From Cafeteria roenbergensis (taxonomy: Eukaryota > Sar > Bigyra > Bicosoecida > Cafeteriaceae): a stretch of 64,000 nt of DNA. The position numbers were made by a program, and so were the translations under genes. The stretch spans positions 1 to 64,000 of the forward strand of contig VLTN01000016.1 of assembly GCA_008330645.1 (NCBI GenBank), in the 5' to 3' direction. The notes beneath the pieces are model-generated. The model was not told the origin of the DNA, searched no databases, and saw nothing but the letters and a program-made list of their open reading frames with translations. This document shows, one piece after another, positions 9,537 through 19,274 of the stretch. Each line of letters begins with the position of its first letter. Position 1 is the first letter of the stretch.

Positions 9537-10878
9537 CGTGGTTGGGGCGGACCGGACTTGGGCCGGGCTAGAGGCGTTTTGCGACGCCCTAGCCTGGGCG
9601 ATGGCGTACCACCTGGGGGTCGGCAAGAGCGTCCCGCCCCGGCTTTGGCGCGAGCTCCCCGAGACGCACGGGGCAGCTTGGGGGCGGGCCCTCGCGCTGG
9701 CCAACCCCTCGACGAAGCGCGTGGGCGCGTTGTCGGCGGTGCGATGGTATTGCCGTGTTTCACGGGCGGGGAGACGGGCGTTCCCCCCTCGGCACGGGAT
9801 GGCGGATGACTGTGCGGGCCTTATCGCCGGCATGGCTTGCCGAGGGGTGTGCGAGCTGGCGCCCAGCACCAGGGCGACCTACATTGCGTCGGTGCGGGCG
9901 GTGGCAGTGCGGTGTCTGGGCGAGGTGGAGGATCGCGCTACGAGGTGCTGGCCCCTCCTCAGTGCCAGGGCCATGGCGTGGGCGGCCCCGCGGGTGGACA
10001 CGCGGCCAGCAGTGGCAGCCGAGGCGTTTGAGGCAGCGGTGCGGGACAGGACCGCACCAAGGGCGGTGCGGATGGCGCTGGGGTTCGCGTGGGACACGGT
10101 GTCCCGGTGCTCCGATATCGTGGACGAGGCCCGGGGTCATGGGACGTCAGCCCGGGGACCGGTGCTGCTGAGGCAGATGCAGGTCCGGCCGGACCCCGGA
10201 GGCGGCTTCGCCGTGGAGCTGGTCACGAGGACCAAGACGTCCAGAGGCCGGGCGGTGCGGATTGTGGCGCACACGAGGCGCGGATCCCCGGCGACGCACC
10301 CGAGGAGGATGGGGTCGGCCCGGGTGTTGGCGAAGTGGCTGGGCGATCGCCGGGCGGCGGGGGCGGACGAGGAGGAGCCACTGTGGCGCAAGTCGAGCGG
10401 GGAGGCGGTTGTGACGGAGGATATCGTGGCCCTGCTGCAACGGCACACGCACGAACGAGTGTCGAGGCATTCCATCCGGATCGGGTCAGCGTCGGCAGCG
10501 GTGGCGGCAGGGCTGTCGGTGGCCGCGCTGGCCACCTTGGGCGGTTGGCAGAGCCAGGAGGTGTGCAGGCAGTACGTGCGGCAGGCGCTGGGGGGGGCAC
10601 GTGTGAGCCCCGCGGGCGGCCTGCGCGCGCGGCGAAAGGGGATGAGGAGAGCAACAGGCAGCTCTGCTGCGCCCCGGTTGGTATCGTATGGCGAATGGGA
10701 CAGGCGGAGGGCAGACGCGGCTCTGCCCGCCGGGTGGAGGGCTCTACCAAGCAGAGCCCACTTGCCATACTCGGGGACCTACCCCCAGTCACGATCCCGG
10801 GTGAGAGGGGGCGACGACGAGCTCGGACACTCGCACACCCGCAATAGAAAACGATACGAGCTCAGACAACAAGCCTGA
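9400..10878 (+). CDS. Ngaro tyrosine recombinase
   Basis: A ~492 aa frame overlapping the end of RT-RNase H. The C-terminal half has the tyrosine recombinase fold: an arginine region (WDTVSRCSDIVDE), HSIRIGSASA as the H-x-x-R box, GGWQS as the H/W position, and RQYVRQAL with the probable nucleophilic tyrosine. The N-terminal half is a plausible SAM-like core-binding domain (WAMAYHLGVGK ... LSAVRWYCRVSR). It would insert circular DNA by site-specific recombination, which explains the A/B repeat layout and the lack of a target duplication. The frame's end runs into repeat A2. Confidence 0.85.
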   Translation: MRSGSARKPEAGTRTGRAGSSARAGRASRPAAAAAAAPDGPTNLFDVVGADRTWAGLEAFCDALAWAMAYHLGVGKSVPPRLWRELPETHGAAWGRALALANPSTKRVGALSAVRWYCRVSRAGRRAFPPRHGMADDCAGLIAGMACRGVCELAPSTRATYIASVRAVAVRCLGEVEDRATRCWPLLSARAMAWAAPRVDTRPAVAAEAFEAAVRDRTAPRAVRMALGFAWDTVSRCSDIVDEARGHGTSARGPVLLRQMQVRPDPGGGFAVELVTRTKTSRGRAVRIVAHTRRGSPATHPRRMGSARVLAKWLGDRRAAGADEEEPLWRKSSGEAVVTEDIVALLQRHTHERVSRHSIRIGSASAAVAAGLSVAALATLGGWQSQEVCRQYVRQALGGARVSPAGGLRARRKGMRRATGSSAAPRLVSYGEWDRRRADAALPAGWRALPSRAHLPYSGTYPQSRSRVRGGDDELGHSHTRNRKRYELRQQA

Positions 10879-11350
10879 AGAGGCTGAACACTGAGCTGAA
10901 CGAATGACAACACATCCAGTCAAAGGGATTCCATATCCCGCGACAAGACCAGGCGGCGAAGAGGCGAACCGGAGGAGGGTGTCCTTCTCGCTGCAGAGCG
11001 GGGGAAAGCTCTGCCCAACGGGCGCGCGCGCAATCAGCACACCGGACGCAGGAACTCTCCCGTCCGTAACGGGAAACTCAGCGGCACGGCACTCGCCTGC
11101 CCTGATCAGTTATCCCACAGGGAATCAGCGACTCCGCATTCCCGCCGCGTTTGTGTGACGCGCGCTTAAGCTTTTCCCAGCCCACCCGCCCCGCGGGCAG
11201 ACGCGGCTCTGCCCGCCGGGTGGAGGGCTCTACCAAGCAGAGCCCACTTGCCATACTCGGGGACCTACCCCCAGTCACGATCCCGGGTGAGAGGGGGCGA
11301 CGACGAGCTCGGACACTCGCACACCCGCAATAGAAAACGATACGAGCTCA
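10709..11350 (+). repeat. Ngaro right repeats B1-A2-B2
   Basis: B1 spans 10709-10864 (gggcagacgcgg ... acgagctca). A2 spans 10865-11175, and B2 spans 11195-11350 after a 19-bp linker (cccagcccacccgccccgc). The B1-A2-B2 order at the right end with a lone A1 at the left is diagnostic of Ngaro split direct repeats. The A2-linker-B2 block is 486 bp, exactly the length of the solo copy at 20098-20583. Confidence 0.92.
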
Positions 11351-11698
11351 TACAAATGTTTTCACTTTGTCCGCACAGCTTGAATATAAAAGATCTAGTT
11401 CAAAAAATGAGTCGTTTTTCTTGGCATTCTTAAGTCTTTTTAATTCCTCTTCAGTGACCAGGCTTGTTAAATACTCGTCTACATCTATAACCATGTACTG
11501 CTTTTGGTTTTTTAGTTTGTTATATAAAAAACCCTTACCACCTTTTGGAGGGAGTAAAAGAACCTGTTTTCTTATGTTTTGTACCTTTCTAATTCTTGGG
11601 CGGATACATGACCGATAAGTATGAACCGCTAGAGGAGTTAGGATATTTAGAGCCATTGTAATTCCTGAAGTTGTTGCACTTGTACTTGATATTTCCAT
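11351..11698 (-). pseudogene. N-terminal part of the EMALE gene split by Ngaro
   Basis: Leftward frame starting at the ATG at 11698, with a taga (TCTA) promoter motif at 11715-11718, and running into the right edge of the Ngaro element. The N-terminus has a moderately hydrophobic stretch (SGITMALNILTPLAVHTY) followed by basic residues, so it may be membrane- or virion-associated. The rest of the gene is at 4678-4965. Family not recognised. Confidence 0.72.
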
Positions 11699-11746
11699 TA
11701 TATATATAATGCCTTAGATAATATTTTTTTATCCTTAAATCAATTT

Positions 11747-12911
11747 TCATTTTTTAGTTTTACATCTACATCTGCCACCTAAGAATGTTTTTAACTCATG
11801 TGCTTTAATATGATCGGATGGTGTTCCCGTTAATTTGAAAGGGAATTTATATTTTGAAACATTAGGAAGAAAAGAAGAAGTCAAAGCCAGCGGATCATGT
11901 TCTATAATATGAGTTTGAATATTTTTTAAATTATATTTACTAGACCTTAAATTATTAAAATTAACCGCGGGATTAAATAACACCGCTTTAACTGGATAAA
12001 ATTTAGATAATTCTATGATCATCCCCCCGCCTAATGAGTGCCCCGTTAAAATTATATTTGCGTTTGGGTATTGTTTAATAGCGGCTTCATACACTTTTTT
12101 AAGTTCTAAAAATCGGGGAGAGTTAGATAATGTACCTTTAACTATGGCCACATCGTCGTTTAAATCATCCTGGTTAAATTTGTCGGTTCCTCTTACTGCT
12201 ATAACTATATTATTATTTTTTTTGAATACTCTAAGTCTAAGAGTTGAATATATGTTTTTCCATCCTTCTAAAGTTTTTACGGGGTTATTATAGGTAGATT
12301 GTGCTAATTTCACTATTTCTTTTAAGTTTTGGTTTATATCACTAATATTTAAGGTTGGTTTATTTATTCGTCTAAATCCTTCGGGTATATCTTTCACTAA
12401 GTTCCATAATGGTTTAATGAATCCTGCTTTTTTTCCTTTTCCTTTTGTTCTACCTTCCCCCACAATTAATTTTTCTTCTTCTTCATCTTTTTTTACTTGT
12501 GCTTTTATATGTTGCCATAAATCATTCCATTCATCGTGTGTAAATCTAGTTCTTGACCATTTTGTTTTTAATAATTTATTTAATTCTTTCGCTTTTGGTT
12601 GTCTTGATGCTGTTACATTTTCTTTCATATTGAAAAATACATCCCTATCCAAACGTTTAATTTCATCATCAGATAATTCTGTTTTTAAATCTTTAATTCT
12701 TTCTTTTATTTTTGGTGTTAAGGCCGTAAACCATTTAGCAGGTCCAGCTGCGGGTGTTTCTTTTACATCTTCATCATCCGCATCTTCTGAGTCGCTTGTG
12801 ATGACTTCATGAAGTCGTGCCGCATCTTCTGTGAGCATATCATTGTCCGCTGAAGATGCAGCAGCTGCAGCAGCAGCTGCGGGAGCAGGAGCAGGAGCAG
12901 GAGCAGGAGCG

Positions 12912-12957
<46 letters not shown>

Positions 12958-13318
12958 TAGCAGATTTTACGGGTATGCCTTGAATTTGTTTTATAGCATA
13001 TTTATTTATGTCTTCATATGGTGATGAATTGGAAAATTTTGATGTATCAAACCCTAAGTCACCTAATAAAATTAGTTTTTTGGGTACGGAAATTCCAAGC
13101 TTTCCATTTCCATCTCTTGTGAAAATTTCAATTAATCGATCTTTTGTTTTTCTCTCCATTGCCTGGACTTCTTCGTCTAATTGTGAGTTTGGTGCATCTT
13201 TTTTACCTATTATTTTAAGTAAATCGGATACATATCCGATTAATCGTTCTTGATGCTTGTCGGAGAATTGTGGAGAAGTTCCAAACGGTACGATCAATTT
13301 TTCTTTAAATCCTGTCAT
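11747..13318 (-). CDS. Class 3 lipase with Ala-Pro repeat linker
   Basis: 523 aa. The C-terminal ~220 residues form an alpha/beta-hydrolase of the fungal-type triacylglycerol lipase (class 3) family: VIAVRGT oxyanion strand, GHSLGGGM nucleophile elbow (Ser near residue 425), EHDPLALTSSFLPN with the probable catalytic Asp, and a late SDHIKAHEL that can supply His. Residues ~120-150 are an (AP)n/(A)n tract encoded by a ggagca repeat near 12866-12957, which likely varies in length. The N-terminal part is helical and charged. Lipases occur in other EMALEs and could act on membranes at entry or exit; that role is inference. Its start overlaps the end of the upstream gene by 14 bases. Confidence 0.85.
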
Positions 13319-13691
13319 ATAATTTTTTTATTGCTTCTTCTGTTGCTGCTGGTAAATCTTCAGTTAAAACTATATCATTCAGCCGCTTAATTTGGCCTCT
13401 TAAAATTTCAAAGCTTGGATTAGGTTTTTTAAATTCATTAAAAGAAGAATAAATTAAACCTCTTACTTCTTGACCTTTTCGTGATTCTCTTAAAATCATA
13501 TCTAAAGGTTTATATTCGTCCCGTTCAAATTTTTCAAGCACTACCTCCTGTTTTAGTTTCTCTTTTCGTAAAGATTCATCAACCCCTCTTTTAAATAATT
13601 CGTCATTGTTTGAAGCTTCCGCCCTGGCTTTGTATTGTTCGCCACGTTTGATCGCTATGTTTAATAAAAAGTTTCTCAGTGAGTTGTCCAT
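13305..13691 (-). CDS. Helical EMALE protein upstream of the lipase, unknown
   Basis: 128 aa, highly charged and helical throughout (SLRKEKLKQEVVLEKFERDEYKPL). The stop overlaps the lipase start, suggesting that the two are translated from one leftward transcript or are at least tightly packed. A taga (TCTA) motif lies at 13705-13708, upstream of the ATG at 13691. No family recognised. Confidence 0.6.
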   Translation of the reverse strand: MDNSLRNFLLNIAIKRGEQYKARAEASNNDELFKRGVDESLRKEKLKQEVVLEKFERDEYKPLDMILRESRKGQEVRGLIYSSFNEFKKPNPSFEILRGQIKRLNDIVLTEDLPAATEEAIKKLYDRI

Positions 13692-13763
13692 ATATATAAT
13701 AAGTTAGATATTAAATTTTTAGATTAATATTTTTTTTGATAAACAAAAAACCTAAATTATATT

Positions 13764-14583
13764 ATATGAAGCTCACACAACGGAATATTAAAAAGTTTAA
13801 CAAGACCAACCGATCAATTTTAAACCAGCTTAACTTCGAACATGGTAAAACAATGCGGCTTAATGGGTCTTATCCTTTGAGTTTATGGGCGAGTGATATA
13901 GATTTATATCAAAAAATAGATTTTACGGAAAAATATGATTAAATTATTAATGGAAGCGGTATATAATATTTTAAAAATGATAAAAAAAGACCCGATTATA
14001 GAATTTTCCAAGCTTAAAATAGGAGATAAACCGATTAGAAATATAGACGATGCTCTAAAAGTTTTAAAATCTTATACAAAAGTATTTAATTTACTTAATA
14101 AAACCTCTATGAAATGGTTAAAATTAGATTTATTTTTATTTACTGGGGAATATTTAGAGGATTTGACTATTATCTATGATTTTTCAACATCAACAAATTT
14201 AGCGGATGAAGATTTTAAAAAATTATTTTATGATGAGTTTAAATTATATGTTAAAAAAAAGAATTATGTTAAAGCATTAAAAAGATTAAATAAAATTGAA
14301 AATAAATTTGATGATATTTTAAACAACTCATTTGTGGGCTTTGGGTATTTGACCATCTCACGGCTTAAAAAGTGTTCAAGACTCTAAAATGAATAGTAAA
14401 ATTAAAAAGTTTGTTTTATCAAATTTAAAAGAAGATATTTTTATTAAATTGGCGGCATATGATGAAAGATTAAGTAACGGGAAATTAAAATATTTATCTG
14501 ATATCCCTAAAATGATAAATAACTTAAATAAAAAATTAAATGATAAAATTATTTCTTTGGTGGATCTATCCAAATATAATTAA
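13764..14583 (+). pseudogene. Nucleotidyltransferase-like EMALE gene, looks broken
   Basis: The first ~60 residues contain LNGSYPLSLWASDIDLYQ, which resembles the GS ... [ST]DxDL active-site strand of polymerase-beta-type nucleotidyltransferases. The rest is a lysine-rich, helical region. It sits immediately before the ATPase gene, where mavirus also carries a conserved gene of unknown function. The region looks broken. The nucleotidyltransferase call rests on one motif. Confidence 0.45.
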
Positions 14584-14778
14584 ATATATATTTTAATGCA
14601 TGTAAAATTTTAATGTTTTTTCTTAATTTTTTTTAATATATACAGAATTTTAAAAAAATACACATATACTATTTTTTTTTAAAGCTTTTTTTAAATTACC
14701 TCGTTCAATTTATATTTTAACGGATGTAAAACCTAAATTATTGTAATTTAAAAATAAAATCTATCTTTTTATATATAA

Positions 14779-15711
14779 ATGAGTATTAATGAATTAAAAA
14801 AAGGTTATCCAATTGCGGAAAATAAAACTTTAGGACGGTACAGTAAAAGTAAATTAATTTATTTTGATCCGAGTTATGAAATGGACGATGACGAAGGTAC
14901 GGATTATTTTCATACAAATGGTAAGGATCTTTTAGAAGTTATTCCGCCAAGTATTCAAGATAAAGAAATAGACAGTGATAGATATTTTATTAGCGGTCAA
15001 AGTGGTTCGGGTAAATCTACCTTTGTGGTACAATTAATAGATAAATACACCAGAGCAGGAATTAAGCATTTTTTTGCCATAACAGACAAACCAGACCGCC
15101 GTTTTGGTAAAATTAAATATTTAGATATTAATGATTTTGTGATTCCTTATGAAAATGAGGATGAAGAAGAAAAAATTAAATTATATGAAAAAGAAAAAAT
15201 TAAATTCAAACATCTTAAAAAATTTCTAGAACCTGAAGAAGTGTTAAAAGAAGAATTAAGAATTAATGATTTAAAGGTTAAAAAAGGACCAAAAAAAACA
15301 GGTTATCAATTAAGGTTTAGTAATGAGGATATAGGTGAAATTTTTAAAGATTCCGTTATATTTTTTGATGATTACGAAAAAAATAAAGATGTCAAATTAA
15401 TTGAAGTTTTACGGGATCATTTATTAACACAAGGAAGGCATTATAAATGTAATATGATTATAGCCAACCACAAGACACAAGGAGGGCCATCCTTCGGTCT
15501 TATCAAACAGGAAACAACTAATTATGTTATTTTTAAAAAATCAACCTCTTATCAACGGGAAGGACTCTTTAAAAATTATTTAGGATTAAAAAAAAGACAA
15601 AGGGACCTGGTAGATAAATTATTATTAAAGTCCCGATGGGTTTGTTATAATATAGATAATCATTTAACCATCTCACAAAAAGCGGTGGTTAATACGGACA
15701 CTATAAAATAA
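14779..15711 (+). CDS. FtsK-HerA family DNA-packaging ATPase
   Basis: 310 aa. Walker A GQSGSGKST lies near residue 75, and Walker B is the hydrophobic strand SVIFFDD near residues 193-199. The downstream sensor region (NMIIANHKTQGG) fits the A32-like/FtsK-HerA packaging ATPases of Polintons, virophages and giant viruses. It drives genome packaging into the capsid. A TCTA motif at 14760-14763 sits 16 bases before the ATG. The frame is open and of mavirus-like length. It heads the ATPase-protease-penton-capsid block. Confidence 0.92.
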   Translation: MSINELKKGYPIAENKTLGRYSKSKLIYFDPSYEMDDDEGTDYFHTNGKDLLEVIPPSIQDKEIDSDRYFISGQSGSGKSTFVVQLIDKYTRAGIKHFFAITDKPDRRFGKIKYLDINDFVIPYENEDEEEKIKLYEKEKIKFKHLKKFLEPEEVLKEELRINDLKVKKGPKKTGYQLRFSNEDIGEIFKDSVIFFDDYEKNKDVKLIEVLRDHLLTQGRHYKCNMIIANHKTQGGPSFGLIKQETTNYVIFKKSTSYQREGLFKNYLGLKKRQRDLVDKLLLKSRWVCYNIDNHLTISQKAVVNTDTIK

Positions 15712-15746
15712 GATATATAAAAAAATTTATTCTATTGTTTTATATA

Positions 15747-16314
15747 TGTTAAAAAAGCAGATATTAAAAAATTATTATTAACAGCTCTAAGTCCTCAAGA
15801 ATTACGGGATTTATGGCACTCAACATTACCAAATGAAACCGAAATTAATGTTATAGATTATGACGACATTATTAATTGTAAAAATATAAATGGATTATTT
15901 AGAAATGATAATAAATTAATAATTTTTTATCCTAATCACAGAGGGGAGGTTTTATTTGGGCATTACTGTGCTTTAATACTAGGTAAAAAAGAAGGTACAA
16001 TTTATTTTTTTGATTCTTACGGAGGCAGACCAGATGTAGACCAAAAAAGGTACAGCGGAACACAAAGAAAAGACCTATATAAAGAAGAAGAAAACAGCTT
16101 AATAAATTTACTGTTAGAAAGTGGGTACGATGTTGATTATTCACACCATAAATTACAATCTCTAACAAATAACAGTGCCACATGTGGGCGGTGGTGTTTA
16201 ACCAGGTGTGCTTTAAAAAATTTAACAAATGACGAGTTTGCTCAAGTGATTAAATCTTTAAGTAAATTGAAAAATATTTCACCTGATGAGGTGGTTGTTC
16301 AAACTTTCCATTAA
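15747..16314 (+). pseudogene. Adenovirus-type cysteine protease (maturation protease), looks broken
   Basis: The region translates into a C48/adenain-like protease: GHYCALIL with the catalytic His, FFDSYGG with the acidic partner, and NSATCGRWCL with the probable nucleophilic Cys. It would cleave capsid precursors during maturation. It sits between the ATPase and penton genes as in mavirus, with a TCTA motif at 15731-15734. It appears broken in about one place. Confidence 0.75.
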
Positions 16315-16355
16315 GTATTTATTAACTTAAAATAATATATTCTAAGTTTATATAT

Positions 16356-17267
16356 ATGAAACAGTATATTTGGCTTAATGAAACTATCAAAAGTAATAAA
16401 CAATTAGCTGGACCGCGGGGCTCTTATAAAAGACCCGTTAGTGTTGATATTTTTCGTTCTTCTACAATTTTAGACCCTGATAAAAATTATCTCTTAATTG
16501 TTGAAGAGTTCCATCTCCATAAAATAAGACTTCCATTATTTAAACCCGCGGGACATGACTATCAAGTAGGAATTTTTAACCGTTCCACCGATGAAATTAT
16601 GGGAGTACGTGAGGTTGATTTTAGTACCTTTGTAGATGAAGATGGGTACATGTACGATTATGTTGATGTAGGTACCGCCATTAATGAAACTTTATCTGGA
16701 TTATGTGACGGTATCATAGGAGAAGAAGACATACCCGTTTTTAGTTTTAATAAACATAGTAAAAAATTTGAAATCACCACGACTGAAAATTTTAGAAACG
16801 GTCATTTTATTATGTTTAATGATGACATGAGAGTAGACTTTAACTCTTTTGAATTTGACGACATAGACGAAGAGTATTCATTAGTTATATTAAATGAAGA
16901 TGTAGAAACACAAGATGCTTCCACTTTAGAATTTTTAACCCCTATATCGCATATTGTTATAGAATCTAACGACCTCCCCGTATCTTATGAATTACTCCCT
17001 TCAATATCAAAAAATACAACTATATCAGATAACACGGGGGTTTTCCTTACTAATTATAAATATTTACAACAAAACAATCAAGATTATAACAGCATTTTAT
17101 TTAGGGTTGAAAATTCATCTAATAAATACCATAATATTTTACAAACTGATTTCAACCGTTTTAATTTATCCTTTACCATATACGATTATGATAATGAAAA
17201 ACACCCTTTAACTCTTCTTCCTCAAACAGTAATACAACTTAAGCTTTTATTTGAATCAATAGATTAA
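16356..17267 (+). CDS. Penton (minor capsid) protein
   Basis: 303 aa, rich in beta-strand-forming residues without obvious helices, as expected of a single jelly-roll. I call it penton mainly from position (directly before the major capsid gene, after the protease) and length, both of which match mavirus. It would fill the capsid's five-fold vertices. TCTA at 16341-16344 precedes the ATG by 12 bases. Confidence 0.82.
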   Translation: MKQYIWLNETIKSNKQLAGPRGSYKRPVSVDIFRSSTILDPDKNYLLIVEEFHLHKIRLPLFKPAGHDYQVGIFNRSTDEIMGVREVDFSTFVDEDGYMYDYVDVGTAINETLSGLCDGIIGEEDIPVFSFNKHSKKFEITTTENFRNGHFIMFNDDMRVDFNSFEFDDIDEEYSLVILNEDVETQDASTLEFLTPISHIVIESNDLPVSYELLPSISKNTTISDNTGVFLTNYKYLQQNNQDYNSILFRVENSSNKYHNILQTDFNRFNLSFTIYDYDNEKHPLTLLPQTVIQLKLLFESID

Positions 17268-17365
17268 TTATATTAAAGTCTAGTTTTTTTAGTCTTTAAA
17301 AAGTCTCTAAATTATTTAAAATTATTAAGGTAAGTTTAAAATAATTTATAATTAAAAAAATATTT

Positions 17366-17369
17366 TCTA
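17366..17369 (+). promoter_or_regulatory. TCTA late-promoter motif (capsid gene), representative of the set
   Basis: TCTA in an A/T-rich setting, 12 bases before the capsid ATG. The same motif precedes other genes: 1447, 1842, 2190, 14760, 15731, 16341 and 19257 on plus; and, as taga on plus for leftward genes, near 3507, 4129, 4475, 4662, 11715 and 13705. CroV late genes and mavirus genes are known to use this signal, so these genes would be switched on by a co-infecting giant virus. Confidence 0.85.
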
Positions 17370-17380
17370 AGTTAATATAT

Positions 17381-19216
17381 ATGAATACACCCCCAGAACT
17401 CAAAACAGTTTTACAAGCTCCATATGCTTATAATTGGCCTAAAGCAGATAATGTTAGAATTGCTTCTAGAATAGGCATTCCTTATTCCACATACCAAAAA
17501 ATTCAACCCACATCAACATCACCTGATAATGGTGTAGGTCAAATAAATTTTAATCAACCCCTTGCGAATTTAACAGGAAGCACCCCACGTTTAAGAATTA
17601 GTTTTACAGCCACAATCAGCAATATTGGAGATCCCGTTGGTGGGCCTCTTTATGACTTAAGTAACAAAATAGGTCTAAAACCTTTTCCAGTTAATAGAAG
17701 CATACCAGTTTCAGTGATTAATATGAATGGTAAAACATTCACCAGTTACCCCGCACAATTAATTAAACTTCATCAATTTAACGCGGATCCTTTTGAACTT
17801 GCTTTGCTTTCTCCCTGCTCTGATGTTGATGAGTATAATAAAATAAAAGCGGATTCCATGAACAACCCTTATAGACAAGGTACTGATTCAACTGATAGCA
17901 GAATGTCCCGCGGTTTAGGTTGTAATTATGCATCTTATGTCGAAAGCCGTACAGACAATACAGTTATAATTAAATTTACAATAGATGAAATTCTTGTAGC
18001 CAATCCCCTACAATATAAAAATATAAAAGATCCTGTTCCTTTTAGAGATCTAAAAACATTTAAAGTACAGTTGGATGGACAATTTAAACCTGAAAATATG
18101 ATTGGTATTTCTAATGATGTACCTCGTGAGGTTGCCATTAACGATTTTCAGGTGAACATATCAGATTTTACAATTAATATGCTTGTTCAAAACTGGGTTG
18201 CCCCTCTTGAAATAGGAGACATCCCTAAAACTATTATATATAACACCCCGTTAATTTCAGTAGAAGGAAATAAAACTAACATAATTTCAAATGATGTTGC
18301 ACCTTATGGAGACCCAGAAAAACGTACAGTGCACAATCTAGAAACCCATAGTATGGCAATGAGTAATGTTTCTTCAATGTTTGCTGTCATGGTTTCACAA
18401 GAACGAAACGATGATCTGTTAAATAAATTCTACCCTGACCAAATGGCAGGAATCACAAAATTAGAAATTAAGGTGGATTCTGATACTGGTATATTTAGAG
18501 AACTAAACCAACAACAATTGTACGAATTATCTTCATCTAATGGATATAATAAAAGATTCTCATGCTTTAGTGGTGCTCTGGCTAATGGCTGGAAGGTCTT
18601 ACAAGCTACTGATGATGATGCTAAATTTGAACAAGCTATATTTGGTACTGGTTCTGTAATTTTCTTCCGTCCTTCCGATCTGGGATTAAAAGATTATCAT
18701 GTTCTGGCCAATGCTAATAAGGCCATTAATATGCAGGTTAAAGCATATTTTGTCATCCCTGATAGTGAGGACGAAGTAGCTTCTTATAAATTAGAAGTGT
18801 TTTCTATTAAAGATAATCTCACTTACAGCTTTGAAGATGGTACCTTTATGGATGATTTAACCCTCTACACTCCCGACCAACTATTAAAAAGCCCCCTAAA
18901 ACTTACCGATGATAATAACAAATTAATGCGGGTTATGGGCGGGTCCTTTATGGGTGATGTTATGACTAATTTTAACCATATGGCAGCTCATCCTATGACT
19001 AAAACGGTGACTAAACTTTTAAGAAATGCGGGACCATTAAAAGATTATGCGGGAGATGGTACAATGATGGGAAACATTGCCTCCGTTTATGGTTATGGTA
19101 AAAAAAAAACAACCACTAGAAAAAAGAAAGGTGGAGAAATTGTTTTACTAGGATCAGGAAAAAAAGGCGGTAAAAAATTATCAGATAAACAACTTCACGA
19201 CCTAAGAAACCTCTAA
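17381..19216 (+). CDS. Major capsid protein (double jelly-roll)
   Basis: 611 aa, the length expected of mavirus-type capsid proteins. Beta-rich with many Asn/Pro loops. The C-terminus turns basic and glycine-rich (GKKKTTTRKKKGG ... GSGKKGGKK), as in virophage capsid proteins that face packaged DNA. TCTA at 17366-17369 lies 12 bases before the ATG. The assignment rests on gene order, length and composition. The frame is fully open, so decay of this element is recent. Confidence 0.87.
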   Translation: MNTPPELKTVLQAPYAYNWPKADNVRIASRIGIPYSTYQKIQPTSTSPDNGVGQINFNQPLANLTGSTPRLRISFTATISNIGDPVGGPLYDLSNKIGLKPFPVNRSIPVSVINMNGKTFTSYPAQLIKLHQFNADPFELALLSPCSDVDEYNKIKADSMNNPYRQGTDSTDSRMSRGLGCNYASYVESRTDNTVIIKFTIDEILVANPLQYKNIKDPVPFRDLKTFKVQLDGQFKPENMIGISNDVPREVAINDFQVNISDFTINMLVQNWVAPLEIGDIPKTIIYNTPLISVEGNKTNIISNDVAPYGDPEKRTVHNLETHSMAMSNVSSMFAVMVSQERNDDLLNKFYPDQMAGITKLEIKVDSDTGIFRELNQQQLYELSSSNGYNKRFSCFSGALANGWKVLQATDDDAKFEQAIFGTGSVIFFRPSDLGLKDYHVLANANKAINMQVKAYFVIPDSEDEVASYKLEVFSIKDNLTYSFEDGTFMDDLTLYTPDQLLKSPLKLTDDNNKLMRVMGGSFMGDVMTNFNHMAAHPMTKTVTKLLRNAGPLKDYAGDGTMMGNIASVYGYGKKKTTTRKKKGGEIVLLGSGKKGGKKLSDKQLHDLRNL

Positions 19217-19274
19217 AAACATTTAATTAATATATTTAATAACTTAAAAAATAATATCTAAGTTATTATATATA

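Larger units (their letters stand above)
4966..11350 (+). mobile_element. Ngaro-type tyrosine-recombinase (YR) retrotransposon, full length
   Basis: 6385 bp, very GC-rich inside an AT-rich host element. It has the split direct repeats typical of Ngaro: A1 (4966-5276), internal region, then B1 (10709-10864), A2 (10865-11175) and B2 (11195-11350), with a 19-bp spacer between A2 and B2. A1 and A2 look identical by eye, as do B1 and B2. Parts: Gag-like region, middle region, RT-RNase H and YR; the last two overlap, as is usual for the family. YR elements insert without target duplication, and none is visible. RT-RNase H and YR look open, so the copy appears young and whole or nearly so. It splits an EMALE gene. 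Confidence 0.93.

Noticed and set aside
4966-11350. LTR retrotransposon or retrovirus
   Set aside because: No terminal LTRs, integrase or target duplication; the A1...B1-A2-B2 repeats and tyrosine recombinase show a YR (Ngaro) element.
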